NCBI RefSeq assembly: GCF_001500045.1
Contig: NZ_LQIX01000014.1
Span: 1-64,000, forward strand
DNA from: Mycobacterium sp. GA-1199
Lineage (GTDB): Bacteria > Actinomycetota > Actinomycetes > Mycobacteriales > Mycobacteriaceae
Length of the DNA: 64,000 nt
Reading direction: 5' to 3'
Within the stretch, counting starts at the first letter, position 1. Each line of letters begins with the position of its first letter. This document shows positions 20,905 through 33,711 of the stretch, one piece after another. The notes under the pieces are model-generated. The model did no database searches. It was not told where the DNA came from and saw only the letters and a program-made list of their open reading frames with translations. A program made the translations under genes and the position numbers.

Positions 20905-23601
20905 GTGACAAGCGGCCTCTCGGCCGACACTTCACTTGTGTCCGCGGGCGTCCCGCCCACCGGCGTCGTGACATTTCTGTTCACCGACATCGAGGGTTCG
21001 ACTCGTCGGTGGGAGTCCGACGCGGATGCCATGCGGGTCGCGCTTGCTTGCCATGACAAGGTGTTGCGCTCGGCCATCGAGACACATGACGGATTCGTGT
21101 TCAGCCACAGCGGTGATGGTCTTGCGGCCGCGTTCGCCTCGCCGACCGCTGCGGTGGAGGCTGCCGTCGACGCCCAGCGTGAGTTGGAGCTTCCGGTGCG
21201 CATGGGTATCGCGACCGGTGAGGCCGAAGTGCGGGACGGTGACTATTTCGGGACGGTGCTCAATCGCGCAGCACGGGTGATGGCGGCGGGGCACGGCGGT
21301 CAGATTCTCGTCGCAGAGTCGACGGCGGTTCTTCTCAGCGGCGTCGATCTGGTGAACCTTGGCCCGCAGCGGCTGCGCGACGTTTCAGTTCCGGTGACGC
21401 TGTTTCAGGTCCACGCACAGGGGCTACAGACCGCGTTTCCGGCCCCACGGACAGTGGACGCGAGTCACGGGAATCTACGCGCACATACGACCAGCTTCAT
21501 CGGGCGTGAGTCGGAGCTTCTCGACGTCCAGAATGCCATACGGGCCAATCGCCTCGTCACGTTGACCGGGATGGGCGGGGTCGGAAAGACCCGCTTGGGT
21601 TTTGAGGTCGCCGGCCGCATGATCGATGAATTCCCGGATGGTATCTGGGTTTTTGAGCTCGCGGCCGTTTCTGATCCGTCCGCGGTACCTGACGCGATGG
21701 CCGCAGTCTTAGGTGTTACGCAGCAACCTGGAAGAACCGTGACACAAACAATGGCCGCGGCGCAAGAAGGCCGGAACAGGCTGTGGGTAATCGACAACTG
21801 TGAGCACGTGCTCGACGCCGCAGCTGAGGTCGTTGAGGCAGTACTCACCCAATCGACGACAGTGCGAATACTTGCCACCAGCCGGGAGGGGCTGGGCGTC
21901 GAAAGCGAACACATCTGGCCGGTTCCTGCGTTGGCCGTCGATGCTGGGGCCGAGTCGCCGGCAGCGACCCTGTTCGCTGAACGCGCCCGCGCGGCTGCAC
22001 CCCATTTCTCAATGCGTGACGAGGCGGACGCGGTCGCAGAGATTTGTGGGCGTCTCGACGGGATCCCCCTCGCGATCGAGCTGGCCGGTTCGCGGATGGC
22101 CTCGATGACGGCGACCGAAGTGCGTGACCGGCTCGATCACAGGTTCCGGCTGCTAGTGGGATCACGACGTGGGTCTCGTCGGCATCAAACGCTGCGTCAC
22201 GCGGTCGCCTGGTCGTTTGACCTGCTGTCGGAGAAGGAAAAGTCAATCCTGGTCCGATGTTCCGTGTTCACCGGCGGTTTCGATCTGGAAAGTGCTTGTG
22301 CAGTGGCTGGCTTCGATGAAGCCGATGATTACGCCGTCCTCGACGGACTTGACGCGCTGGTGCGCAAGTCCTTGCTCGTCGCAGACCGGTCTGCGAAACG
22401 AATTCGGTATCACATGCTCGAAACCATTCGCCAATTCGCCGCGGAAGAACTCGCAATTTCCGCTGAAGCAACTGAGGTTCGAATCGCCCATGCCCGCTAC
22501 TTCGCTCAACGGGTCGCCGACATCACGGCATTGTGGGACAGCCCGCGCCAACGCGAGGCCTATGACTGGTTGTTCAAGGAGCTCGCCAACCTGCGCACAG
22601 CGTTTCGCTTGAGCTCGGGCCGAAATGATCTCGACACGGCCGCCACGATCGCCACTCACGCCGCACTGATCGGTTTCTGCGTGGCGAACTACGAGCCGGT
22701 CGCATGGACTGAGGAGCTCATCGGACCAGCGAACGATATCGATCATCCGCTGCTGCCACATCTCTGTGTTACAGCGTCCGTATGTTGGATGGCCGGGCGG
22801 ATTGAGGAAGCGTTCGAGTACGACCGGCTCGGTCGGGCGATCCTCGAGAAGAACCGCAACCCGCTGCCGTACGGAATCGAGAACTGGCTCGGCGCGGCGA
22901 ATCTCGCCGTGGGCGAGGCCGGTAAGTGGGCGGAATCTTGCCGTGCCCAACTTGAACGCCGACAAGACGCCAATGTGTTCATCAGGGGTAGTGAGATTTT
23001 CGGCTTGGTGTTCTCCGGTGCCTACGACCGGGCTATAAGAGCTGCGAACGGCCTCGTCGAAGATGCCGAGGGCACCCACAACCCGTTCATGGTTTCGTTC
23101 GCGTTGAGTGCCTATGGCTTCGCGATCAGTACGACAGACCCGGCACGCGCTATCACCGTCCTACGGCGAAGTTTAGAGATCGCCCGGGACAACGGTGTCC
23201 GCTTCAACGAGTCGATACCGGCGGTCGGCCTGGCCAGACTCGAGATCGAGCAGGGCGACATGAGTTCGGCCCTGGACCACATCACCCTGGCGATCCGCTC
23301 ATATCACGACTCCGGCAACACCAGTAGTATCTGCACCCCGCTGGCCATTCTCGCTTCGCTGTTCGGACGTCTGGAACGATACGAACCCGCGGCCGTGATC
23401 TCTGGTTTCGCGGGCAACCCGCTTGCCTTGTCTGTCATTCCGGAGTTCGAAGCCGTGACGGATTCCTTGCGTGACGCTCTCGGTGAGGGCACGTATGAAG
23501 CGCTTGCCGATACCGGCAAAGCCTTGACGACTGCCGAGATCGCGGCCTACGCCTACGATCAAATAGCTCGGCTCCGAGCAGAACTCGACCAATCATCATG
23601 A
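20905..23601 (+). CDS. Class III nucleotide cyclase fused to STAND ATPase and helical-repeat domain
   Basis: Residues about 18-175 form a class III cyclase domain: metal Asp28 in LFTDIEGSTRRWE, metal Asp71 in FSHSGDG, Asp113 in GDYFG, and transition-state Asn120 and Arg124 in VLNRAARV. The usual substrate-binding Lys is Ser67, so activity or specificity may be altered. Residues about 205-480 are an NB-ARC/STAND ATPase (TGMGGVGKTR near 223, LWVIDNCEHV near 292, TSREGL, GIPLAIELA). The remainder is a helical TPR-like region. No C-terminal LuxR HTH is present, unlike M. tuberculosis cyclases such as Rv0386. The GTG start lies 39 bases after whiA. The stop overlaps the next paralogue as ATGA. Confidence 0.88.
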   Translation: MTSGLSADTSLVSAGVPPTGVVTFLFTDIEGSTRRWESDADAMRVALACHDKVLRSAIETHDGFVFSHSGDGLAAAFASPTAAVEAAVDAQRELELPVRMGIATGEAEVRDGDYFGTVLNRAARVMAAGHGGQILVAESTAVLLSGVDLVNLGPQRLRDVSVPVTLFQVHAQGLQTAFPAPRTVDASHGNLRAHTTSFIGRESELLDVQNAIRANRLVTLTGMGGVGKTRLGFEVAGRMIDEFPDGIWVFELAAVSDPSAVPDAMAAVLGVTQQPGRTVTQTMAAAQEGRNRLWVIDNCEHVLDAAAEVVEAVLTQSTTVRILATSREGLGVESEHIWPVPALAVDAGAESPAATLFAERARAAAPHFSMRDEADAVAEICGRLDGIPLAIELAGSRMASMTATEVRDRLDHRFRLLVGSRRGSRRHQTLRHAVAWSFDLLSEKEKSILVRCSVFTGGFDLESACAVAGFDEADDYAVLDGLDALVRKSLLVADRSAKRIRYHMLETIRQFAAEELAISAEATEVRIAHARYFAQRVADITALWDSPRQREAYDWLFKELANLRTAFRLSSGRNDLDTAATIATHAALIGFCVANYEPVAWTEELIGPANDIDHPLLPHLCVTASVCWMAGRIEEAFEYDRLGRAILEKNRNPLPYGIENWLGAANLAVGEAGKWAESCRAQLERRQDANVFIRGSEIFGLVFSGAYDRAIRAANGLVEDAEGTHNPFMVSFALSAYGFAISTTDPARAITVLRRSLEIARDNGVRFNESIPAVGLARLEIEQGDMSSALDHITLAIRSYHDSGNTSSICTPLAILASLFGRLERYEPAAVISGFAGNPLALSVIPEFEAVTDSLRDALGEGTYEALADTGKALTTAEIAAYAYDQIARLRAELDQSS

Positions 23602-26224
23602 ATGCACCGTCGGGCGTCGTGACGTTCCTGTTCACTGATGTCGAGGGTTCGACTCGTCGGTGGGAGTCCGACCCAGTCGCGATGCAGGCGGCGCTGGCGG
23701 CACACGACAAGTGTCTGCGAACGGCGATCGAGGCGCACGAAGGGTTTCTGTTCAGTCACAGCGGGGACGGTGTTGCCGCCGCGTTCGCGTCGCCGACCGC
23801 CGCCGTCGAGGCAGCCGTCGACGCGCAGCGCGAGTTGAAGTTGCCGGTGCGGATGGGTATCGCCACCGGAGAGGCGGAACTTCGTGACGGCGACTACTTC
23901 GGCACGGTGCTCAACCGCGCGGCACGGGTGATGGCGGCCGGGCATGGTGGGCAGATCCTGGTGGCCGAGTCGACGGCGGTTCTGCTCGGCAACATCGAAT
24001 TGTTGAATCTCGGTCCGCGGCGGTTGCGGGACGTCTCGGCACCGATCACTCTCCATCAGGTTCAGGCGTCGGGTCTGCGCGATCATTTCCCGCCGCTGCG
24101 AACTGAAGACGCAGACGTGGGAAATCTGAGAGCCCCGAGCACGAGTTTGATCGGGCGCGAGTCCGAGGTCGCGGATGTCGAAACCGCATTGCGACAGCAT
24201 CGCCTGCTCACCCTGACCGGCGTTGGAGGGGTTGGCAAAACCCGGGTGGCACTCGAAGTCGCGGCGCGCCTGGTCGGTGAATTCCCGGACGGTGTATGGG
24301 TTCTCGAATTGGCTAACGTGACCGACCCGCGGGCGTGCCCGATGCTGTCGCCGCGGTCCTCGGCGTCGGCCCGCAGGCCGGGAAAACCGTTGGCGAGTCC
24401 CTGGCGGACGCCTTGGACGGCAGGGTGCAGCTGTTGGTATTCGACAATTGTGAGCACGTGGTGGACGCCGTGGCGGATCTGGTCGAGAGGATCCTCACAC
24501 GCACGCCTACGGTGAAGATCCTGGCGACCAGCCGCGAGGGGTTGGGGCTCGCCGATGAGCGCCTGTGGCGCCTTCCGTCTCTCGAAGTCGCTTCTGCCAT
24601 GGCTCTGTTCGAAGAGCGATCACAAATATCGCTCACCGACGAATCCGCCGCAGTCGAAGAGATCTGTGTCCGCCTCGATGGGATTCCCTTGGCGATCGAG
24701 CTGGCTGCGGCCAGGATGGCGTCGATGACCGCGACCGAGGTGCGCGACCGCCTTGACCACCGATTCAAGCTACTCGTCGGCGCCCGTCGCGGGTTGGAAC
24801 GCCACCAGACGCTGCGGCACGCGGTGTCGTGGTCCTACGACCTGCTCGACGAGGCGGAGATGCGGCTCTTGGCCCGCTGTTCCGTGTTCGCGGGCGGATT
24901 CGACCTCAAGAGTGCCTGTGCGGTAGCGGATCCGGACGAGGGCGACGAGTATGCCGTCCTCGATCGCCTCGGGGCGCTGGTTCGCAAGTCGTTGCTCGTG
25001 GCGGACCGCTCAGCGGGGCGTACCCGCTACTCGATGCTGGAGACCATTCGTCAATTCGCCGAAGAACAACTCGTCACTTGCGGTGCCGCAGAGGAAGTCC
25101 GAGCGCTTCATGCCGGCTACTTCGCCGGCTGCGAGGACGCGGTGATGGCTCTGTGGGACAGTCCGCGGCAACGCGAAGCTTACGGGTGGTTCACCACCGA
25201 GTTCGCGAATCTGCGCATAGCCTTTCGTTGGGCGGCCGACCACGGCGACCTCGACGTCGCTGCGGCGCTCGCTACGTACGCCGGGCTGGTCGGCTTCCTC
25301 GCCGAGAACTACGAACCCATCTCCTGGGCGGAGGAGCTGATCGAACCCGCGCGCGCGGTTGACCACCCCAGGCTGCAGTACCTCTGTCAGATCGCCTCGG
25401 TGTGTTACATGTCCGGGCGTGTGGAGGCAGCCCTCGACTACATCGGAACCATCGAAGTTGCTATTCGCAACGGGCGGGACGCGGTGCCGTTCGGGCTCGC
25501 GGGCCTCGCCGGTGGGGCGTATCTGACGACGGGCAGACCCGAGCGGGCCGTCGAGTGGTGTCGCACCTATCTCGAACGGGGTCGCGGTGAGCAAGCCCTC
25601 AACCGTGCCGCGCTGGTGAATTCCCTGGCGATGGTCGGTCGCCATGAGGAGGCGATCGCAGCCGGCGTCGGGCTGATCTCGGCCGCCCGGGCTACCGGGA
25701 ATCCATGGGTACTGTCGTATGCCTACCTCGGTTGCGGCTTGGCCTACCGCCCCTCGGACCCCGTCCGGGCACTCGAACTTCTCCGTAGCGGTCTCGAGGT
25801 CGCCCGCGACAGCGCCAATCGATTCAATGAATCGCATTTGGCACACCTGCTGGCGGGTCTGGAGGTCGAATACGGTGACCCGGCCGCAGCACTCGACCAC
25901 ATGACCTTCGCGCTGCGCAACTATCAGAATGCCGGCAGCGTCGCGTTCTATCACCCACCGCTCGCGAGCCTGGCCATGCTCCTTGAGAGACTCGGGCAAC
26001 GGGAGCCCGCAGCGACTTTGGCCGGTTTCGCGGCGCTCAGCCAGATGACGCTGGCGCTCTACCCGGAACTCACGGACCTGCTCATCCGCTTGCGTGACGC
26101 GCTCGGGCACGAAGCTTTCGGGCTACTCGTCGAGAGGGCTGCGACCATGACCACATCGGCAGTGGCGACCTACGCTTACGAGCAGATCGAAAACGCCCGG
26201 GCGCAGTTGCAACAACTACGGTGA
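23598..26224 (+). pseudogene. Second cyclase-STAND paralogue, frameshifted near 24335
   Basis: The first part reads as a cyclase (Asp14, Asp57, Asp99, Asn106, Arg110; Ser53 in place of Lys) and then the P-loop TGVGGVGKTR. Frame is lost after VTDPRA. The matching continuation VPDAVAAVLGVGPQAG is in another frame from a GTG at 24335. Comparison with the upstream paralogue (SDPSAVPDAMAAVLGV) shows that one missing G in GCGGGCGTGCCC explains the shift. The rest (LLVFDNCEHV, TSREGL, GIPLAIELA, helical repeats) is intact to 26224. It could be a sequencing error, a decayed gene, or two polypeptides if GTG 24335 is used for restart. Full length would be about 875 residues. Confidence 0.85.
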
Positions 26225-26228
26225 ATCC

Positions 26229-26951
26229 ATGGAGACGCTCAGAGTCGGCGTGGCTGAACCCGATCCGCCCTTCAATTCCATGGTCGGGGGGATGTCCCGC
26301 GACGGTGGCCTCGACATCGACCTGATGCAAGCACTCGGCGAGAAGATCGGTGCGACAGTCGAATTCGTGCCGTACCACGGAGCCGACTTCGACGGCATCT
26401 TCGACGCGCTGGGATCGGAATATGACTGCGTCGCCGCCGGTACGACCGTCACACCTGAGCGCGAGAAGACGGCGACGTTCCTCCCGCCGTACGTGATCTC
26501 CGGCCAGGCGCTGGCCGTCGACACCCGCCGACTGCCGCGCGTCACCTCCGTCGACGATCTGAACGGTCTGACCCTCGGTGTGCAACGGGGCAACACCAGC
26601 CAGCCGATCGCCGAACGCCTCGTCGCGGAGGGCAAGGCCGGCGCCGTGCGCCTCTACGACTATGGCTCCATTCGCGACGCGTTGACCGACCTTTCCACCG
26701 GCGACTGCGATGCCTTGATGAAGCTCGCGCCGGTGCTCACCGAACTGGTCAGGGACATTCCCGGCGTGCAGGTCGTCCAGCGCGGCATCACCGTCGAGGA
26801 CATCGCGATCGCCGTCGCGCTCGATGATCAAACGCTTCTCGGGCGGCTCACCGTCGCGCAAGCCGAGTTGGAAGCCGATGGCACACTCCAGCGGATTCGC
26901 CGGAAATGGCTCGGCAACCCATTCGCCGACCAGAATCTCGCGGCGCTGTGA
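26229..26951 (+). CDS. Solute-binding-protein-like domain without signal peptide
   Basis: The 240-residue protein looks like a family 3 extracellular solute-binding protein (amino-acid type): LRVGVAEPDPPFNSM, GGLDIDLMQALGEKIGATVEFVPY, SVDDLNGLTLGVQRGNTSQ and GTLQRIRRKWLGNPF. It starts directly at the mature domain (METLRVGV) with no signal peptide or lipobox, so it should stay in the cytoplasm. No permease or ATPase gene is nearby. It begins 4 bases after the cyclase-STAND paralogue, which points to one operon. A ligand-sensing partner of the STAND cyclases is an inference. An enzyme related to cyclohexadienyl dehydratase, which shares this fold, is an alternative. Confidence 0.8.
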   Translation: METLRVGVAEPDPPFNSMVGGMSRDGGLDIDLMQALGEKIGATVEFVPYHGADFDGIFDALGSEYDCVAAGTTVTPEREKTATFLPPYVISGQALAVDTRRLPRVTSVDDLNGLTLGVQRGNTSQPIAERLVAEGKAGAVRLYDYGSIRDALTDLSTGDCDALMKLAPVLTELVRDIPGVQVVQRGITVEDIAIAVALDDQTLLGRLTVAQAELEADGTLQRIRRKWLGNPFADQNLAAL

Positions 26952-26964
26952 CCGCTGACGGCAG

Positions 26965-28542
<1,578 letters not shown>

Positions 28543-28545
28543 GCC

Positions 28546-29769
28546 GTGGCTTCGTCTTCCATCAAGACTCTGGAAGACCTTCTCGCAGAAGGTGTTTCGG
28601 ATCGGGGAGTGCTGGTCCGCTCGGATCTCAACGTCCCGCTCGACGATGACGGCAACATCACCGACCCGGGCCGCATCACCGCGTCGGTGCCCACGCTGAG
28701 AGCACTCTCCGACGCGGGCGCCAAGGTGATCGTCACCGCGCATCTGGGTCGGCCCAAGGGTGGGCCCGACCCGAAGCTGTCGCTGGCTCCGGTCGCGAAG
28801 GCGTTGGGGGAGCAGCTCGGTCGCCACGTTCAGCTGGCCGGTGACGTCGTCGGAACCGACGCGCTTGCCCGTGCCGAAGGGTTGACCGACGGCGACATCC
28901 TGCTGCTGGAGAACATCCGCTTCGACCCGCGCGAGACCAGCAAGGACGACGCCGAACGGATGGCGTTGGCCAAAAAGCTCGTCGAACTCGTCGGTGAGGA
29001 CGGGGCTTTCGTCTCCGACGGTTTCGGGGTGGTGCACCGCAAGCAGGCATCGGTGTACGACGTCGCGACGCTGCTCCCGCACTATGCGGGCACGTTGGTG
29101 GCGGCGGAGGTCAAGGTGCTCGAGCAGCTGACCACCTCGACCGACCGGCCTTACGCCGTGGTGCTCGGCGGGTCCAAGGTGTCGGACAAGCTGGCGGTCA
29201 TCGAATCGCTCGCGGAGAAGGCCGACAGCCTGATCATCGGCGGTGGCATGTGCTTCACCTTCCTTGCCTCACAAGGCATTTCGGTCGGCTCCTCGCTGCT
29301 GGAGGAAGGCATGATCGAGACGTGCCGCAAGCTTCTCGACACCTACGCCGACGTGATTCACGTGCCGGTTGACATCGTGGTGGCCGACAAGTTCGCCGCC
29401 GATGCGACGGCCGAGATCGTCGCCGCGGACAAGATTCCCGACGACAAGATGGGCCTGGACATCGGGCCGGGGTCGGTCGAGCGGTTCACCACGCTGCTGT
29501 CCAACGCCAAGACCGTGTTCTGGAACGGACCGATGGGCGTCTTCGAGTTCCCGGCCTTCGCTGCTGGCACCAAGGGCGTCGCCGAGGCGATCATCGCCGC
29601 GACCGGCAAGGGCGGCTTCAGCGTCGTCGGCGGCGGCGATTCCGCCGCGGCGGTCCGTCAGCTCGGCCTCGACGAACAGGGCTTCTCCCACATTTCGACC
29701 GGGGGTGGGGCCTCGCTGGAATACCTTGAAGGCAAGAAACTGCCCGGCATCGCCGTCTTAGAAGAGTGA
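28546..29769 (+). CDS. pgk: Phosphoglycerate kinase
   Basis: Pgk transfers phosphate from 1,3-bisphosphoglycerate to ADP. The 407-residue protein has the N-domain substrate motif [15 protein letters not shown] and the TAHLGRPKG loop. The C-domain carries the nucleotide site ([40 protein letters not shown]). The GTG start lies 3 bases after the gap stop. It is part of the glycolytic operon. Confidence 0.98.
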   Translation: MASSSIKTLEDLLAEGVSDRGVLVRSDLNVPLDDDGNITDPGRITASVPTLRALSDAGAKVIVTAHLGRPKGGPDPKLSLAPVAKALGEQLGRHVQLAGDVVGTDALARAEGLTDGDILLLENIRFDPRETSKDDAERMALAKKLVELVGEDGAFVSDGFGVVHRKQASVYDVATLLPHYAGTLVAAEVKVLEQLTTSTDRPYAVVLGGSKVSDKLAVIESLAEKADSLIIGGGMCFTFLASQGISVGSSLLEEGMIETCRKLLDTYADVIHVPVDIVVADKFAADATAEIVAADKIPDDKMGLDIGPGSVERFTTLLSNAKTVFWNGPMGVFEFPAFAAGTKGVAEAIIAATGKGGFSVVGGGDSAAAVRQLGLDEQGFSHISTGGGASLEYLEGKKLPGIAVLEE

Positions 29770-29783
29770 GAGGTCCTGGAATC

Positions 29784-30569
<786 letters not shown>

Positions 30570-30602
30570 CGCGCCGATTGGTGAGCGTCGCCGACGATTA
30601 GG

Positions 30603-30608
30603 TAGTCT
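30603..30608 (+). promoter_or_regulatory. Predicted -10 hexamer of secG (leaderless)
   Basis: TAGTCT ends 7 bases before the secG ATG, and no ribosome site is visible in between. secG can therefore be expressed apart from tpiA. Confidence 0.5.
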
Positions 30609-30615
30609 TGCGCCC

Positions 30616-30849
30616 ATGGAATTGGCCCTGCAGATCACCCTGGTAGTGACCAGTGTCCTGGTCGTGCTCCTGGTGCTGCTGCATCGCGCCAAGGGCGGCG
30701 GCCTGTCCACGCTGTTCGGCGGCGGCGTTCAGTCCAGCCTGTCGGGGTCGACGGTGGTGGAGAAGAACCTGGACCGGCTGACGTTGTTCGTCACCGGAAT
30801 CTGGCTCGTCTCGATCGTCGGCGTGGCGCTGCTGATCAAGTACAGCTGA
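30616..30849 (+). CDS. secG: Preprotein translocase subunit SecG
   Basis: The 77-residue protein has two membrane helices (about 3-24 and 53-73). The conserved loop HRAKGGGLSTLFGGGVQSSLSGSTVVEKNLDRLT lies between them, in pieces typical of SecG. It associates with SecYE and assists SecA-driven export. Its place behind tpiA is conserved in actinobacteria. Confidence 0.95.
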   Translation: MELALQITLVVTSVLVVLLVLLHRAKGGGLSTLFGGGVQSSLSGSTVVEKNLDRLTLFVTGIWLVSIVGVALLIKYS

Positions 30850-30868
30850 TCCACGTCACCTCACCGTG

Positions 30869-30886
30869 CGGGCCGGCTGAGGCCCG
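30869..30886 (+). terminator. Hairpin between secG and ppc
   Basis: CGGGCC and GGCCCG form a perfect 6-base stem with a GGCTGA loop, 20 bases after the secG stop. There is no T-tract, as is common for proposed mycobacterial terminators. It could end secG transcripts, but the short stem leaves doubt. Confidence 0.35.
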
Positions 30887-30888
30887 TC

Positions 30889-30894
30889 GATACT
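30889..30894 (+). promoter_or_regulatory. Predicted -10 hexamer of ppc (leaderless)
   Basis: GATACT ends 6 bases before the ppc ATG at 30901. The only possible leader contains no ribosome site. Confidence 0.5.
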
Positions 30895-30900
30895 TGAGTC

Positions 30901-33699
30901 ATGGCTGAAATCGCCGGGCTTGAACCGATAGGCGCGGTCAGGCGGACCAAGGTGGGTCGTGACGCCACCGAGCCGATGCGCGAGGACATCCGCCTTCTCG
31001 GAGCGATACTCGGCGACACCGTGCGTGAGCAGAACGGCGACGAGGTGTTCGACCTCGTCGAGCGCGCCCGCGTCGAGTCGTTCCGGGTGCGCCGCTCCGA
31101 GATCGACCGCGCGGAGCTGGCGGGGATGTTCAACGGCATCGACATCCGTCAGGCGATCCCGGTCATCCGCGCCTTCACTCATTTCGCTCTGCTGGCCAAC
31201 GTCGCTGAGGACATCCACCGGGAGCGTCGCCGGGCCGTCCATGTCGAAGCGGGTGAGCCGCCGCAGAACAGCAGCCTTGCCGCGACCTACGCCAAACTCG
31301 ACGCCGTCGACCTCGATGCCGCCACCGTCGCCGAAGCCCTCGCCGGGGCGATGGTCTCGCCGGTGATCACCGCGCACCCGACCGAGACCAGGCGCCGCAC
31401 GGTCTTCGACACCCAACACCGCATCACCGAGCTGATGCGCTTACGCCTGCACGGGCGCAGCGACGCCGATGGACGCGACATCGAGCTCGAGCTGCGCCGC
31501 CACATCCTGACGCTGTGGCAGACGGCGCTGGTTCGGTTGTCGCGCCTGAAGATCCAGGACGAGATCGAGACGGGTCTGCGGTATTACCCAGCAGCGTTCT
31601 TCGAAGTCATCCCCCAGGTGAACGCCGATGTACGCACCGAACTGCAAGCTCGTTGGCCCGACGCCGGGCTGCTGGACGAACCGATCGTGCTGCCCGGGTC
31701 GTGGATCGGCGGGGACCGAGACGGCAACCCCAATGTGACCGCCGACGTCGTCCGACTCGCGACCGGCCGGGCCGCCTACACGGCGCTGGACCACTACTTC
31801 ACCGAGATCACGGCGCTGGAAGAGGAGCTGTCGATGTCGGCGCGGCTGGTGCGGATCAGCGAGGGGCTCGAGGCCCTGGCCGCCCGCTGCGAGGAACCCG
31901 CGCGGGCCGACGAACCCTACCGGCGAGCGCTGCGCGTGATCCACTCTCGGCTGACGTCGACGGCGAAGGAGACTCTCGACGAGCAGCCCGAGCACGAACT
32001 CGATCTGGGTCTCGAGCGCTACCAGTCGCCCGTTGAGTTGCTCGCCGACCTGGACACCGTCGACGAGTCGCTGCGCAGCAACGGCAGCGCGGTGCTGGCC
32101 GACGACCGGCTGGCGCGGCTGCGAGAGGCGGTGCGCACTTTCGGGTTTCACCTCTGCGGCCTCGACATGCGGCAGAACTCCGACGTCCACGAGGAGGTCG
32201 TCGCCGAGCTGCTGGCGTGGGCGGGTGTGCACCCCGACTACGGCTCGCTGCCCGAGGCGGACCGGGTGGAACTGCTCGCGGGTGAGCTGTCGACCCGGCG
32301 CCCGCTGGTAAAAGCCGGCGCCGAACTGTCCGAGCTGGCCCGCAAAGAACTCGACATCGTCGCCGCGGCCGCGCGGGCGGTGCGGGTCTTCGGTTCACGG
32401 GCGGTGCCGAACTACATCATCTCGATGTGCGAGTCCGTGTCGGACATGTTGGAGGCCGCGATCCTGCTCAAAGAGGTCGGGCTGCTCGACGTCTCGGGGG
32501 AGCGGCCGTACGCGCCCGTTGGCGTCGTGCCGCTGTTCGAGACCATCGACGATCTGCAGCGCGGATCCTCGATTCTCGAAGCGGCGCTGGATCTTCCGGT
32601 GTACCGGTCGATTGTGTCGGCGCGCAGCGATAGCCAGGAGGTGATGCTCGGCTACTCCGACTCCAATAAGGACGGCGGCTACCTCGCGGCGAACTGGGCG
32701 CTGTACCGGGCGGAGCTCGACCTGGTGGAGTCGGCACGTAAGACCGGAATTCGGTTGCGGCTCTTCCACGGTCGCGGTGGCACCGTGGGTCGAGGCGGCG
32801 GGCCCAGCTACGACGCCATCTTGGCCCAGCCGCCGGGCGCGGTCAACGCGTCGCTGCGGCTCACCGAACAGGGCGAGGTCATCGCGGCGAAATACGCCGA
32901 ACCACAGTCCGCGTACCGCAACCTCGAGACCCTCCTGGCCGCCACGTTGGAGGCCACGCTGCTCGACGTGGAAGGCCTCGGCGACGAGGCCGGCCCAGCC
33001 TACGAGGTGCTCGACGATCTGGCCGCACGCGCTCAGCGCGCATACGCCGGATTGGTCCACGAGACACCCGGTTTCGTCGACTACTTCAAGTCGTCGACGC
33101 CGGTGAGTGAGATCGGGGCGCTCAATATCGGCAGCCGGCCTTCGTCGCGTAAGCCGACGACGTCGATCGCCGATCTGCGGGCGATCCCGTGGGTGCTGGC
33201 GTGGAGCCAGTCGCGGGTGATGCTGCCCGGCTGGTACGGCACCGGCACGGCTTTCGAGGAGTGGATCGCCGAGGGGCCGCAGTCCGAGGAGGACCGCGTC
33301 GAGGTGTTGCGGGACCTGTACCGGCGTTGGCCGTTCTTCCGCACAGTGCTGTCGAACATGGCGCAGGTCATGGCCAAATCCGATCTGGGGCTGGCGGCGC
33401 GGTATTCCGAACTGGTCGACGACGAGGAGTTGCGGCGGCGGGTGTTCGACAAGATCGCCGACGAGCATGAGCGCACGATCCGGATGCACAAGCTCATCAC
33501 CGGCCAGGACGATCTGTTGGCCGACAACCCGGCGCTGGCCCGTTCGGTGTTCAACCGTTTTCCGTACCTGGAACCGCTGAACCATCTCCAGGTCGAACTG
33601 CTGCGCCGCTATCGGTCCGGCGACGACGACGAACTCGTCCAGCGCGGCATCCTGTTGACGATGAGCGGGTTGGCGAGCGCACTGCGCAACAGCGGTTAG
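30901..33699 (+). CDS. ppc: Phosphoenolpyruvate carboxylase
   Basis: Ppc carboxylates phosphoenolpyruvate to oxaloacetate, refilling the TCA cycle. The 932-residue protein has the catalytic motifs [14 protein letters not shown] (His), [31 protein letters not shown] and [14 protein letters not shown]. The C-terminus ends ALRNSG where most family members end in QNTG. From recall, ppc is present behind secG in M. smegmatis and M. leprae but absent in M. tuberculosis, which supports a non-tuberculous origin. Confidence 0.97.
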   Translation: MAEIAGLEPIGAVRRTKVGRDATEPMREDIRLLGAILGDTVREQNGDEVFDLVERARVESFRVRRSEIDRAELAGMFNGIDIRQAIPVIRAFTHFALLANVAEDIHRERRRAVHVEAGEPPQNSSLAATYAKLDAVDLDAATVAEALAGAMVSPVITAHPTETRRRTVFDTQHRITELMRLRLHGRSDADGRDIELELRRHILTLWQTALVRLSRLKIQDEIETGLRYYPAAFFEVIPQVNADVRTELQARWPDAGLLDEPIVLPGSWIGGDRDGNPNVTADVVRLATGRAAYTALDHYFTEITALEEELSMSARLVRISEGLEALAARCEEPARADEPYRRALRVIHSRLTSTAKETLDEQPEHELDLGLERYQSPVELLADLDTVDESLRSNGSAVLADDRLARLREAVRTFGFHLCGLDMRQNSDVHEEVVAELLAWAGVHPDYGSLPEADRVELLAGELSTRRPLVKAGAELSELARKELDIVAAAARAVRVFGSRAVPNYIISMCESVSDMLEAAILLKEVGLLDVSGERPYAPVGVVPLFETIDDLQRGSSILEAALDLPVYRSIVSARSDSQEVMLGYSDSNKDGGYLAANWALYRAELDLVESARKTGIRLRLFHGRGGTVGRGGGPSYDAILAQPPGAVNASLRLTEQGEVIAAKYAEPQSAYRNLETLLAATLEATLLDVEGLGDEAGPAYEVLDDLAARAQRAYAGLVHETPGFVDYFKSSTPVSEIGALNIGSRPSSRKPTTSIADLRAIPWVLAWSQSRVMLPGWYGTGTAFEEWIAEGPQSEEDRVEVLRDLYRRWPFFRTVLSNMAQVMAKSDLGLAARYSELVDDEELRRRVFDKIADEHERTIRMHKLITGQDDLLADNPALARSVFNRFPYLEPLNHLQVELLRRYRSGDDDELVQRGILLTMSGLASALRNSG

Positions 33700-33711
33700 A
33701 CAGCGGGAGAT

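Noticed and set aside
20905..26224. LuxR-type regulators, as in M. tuberculosis cyclase-ATPase proteins
   Set aside because: Neither protein has a C-terminal helix-turn-helix. Both end in a short charged helix after the repeat region.
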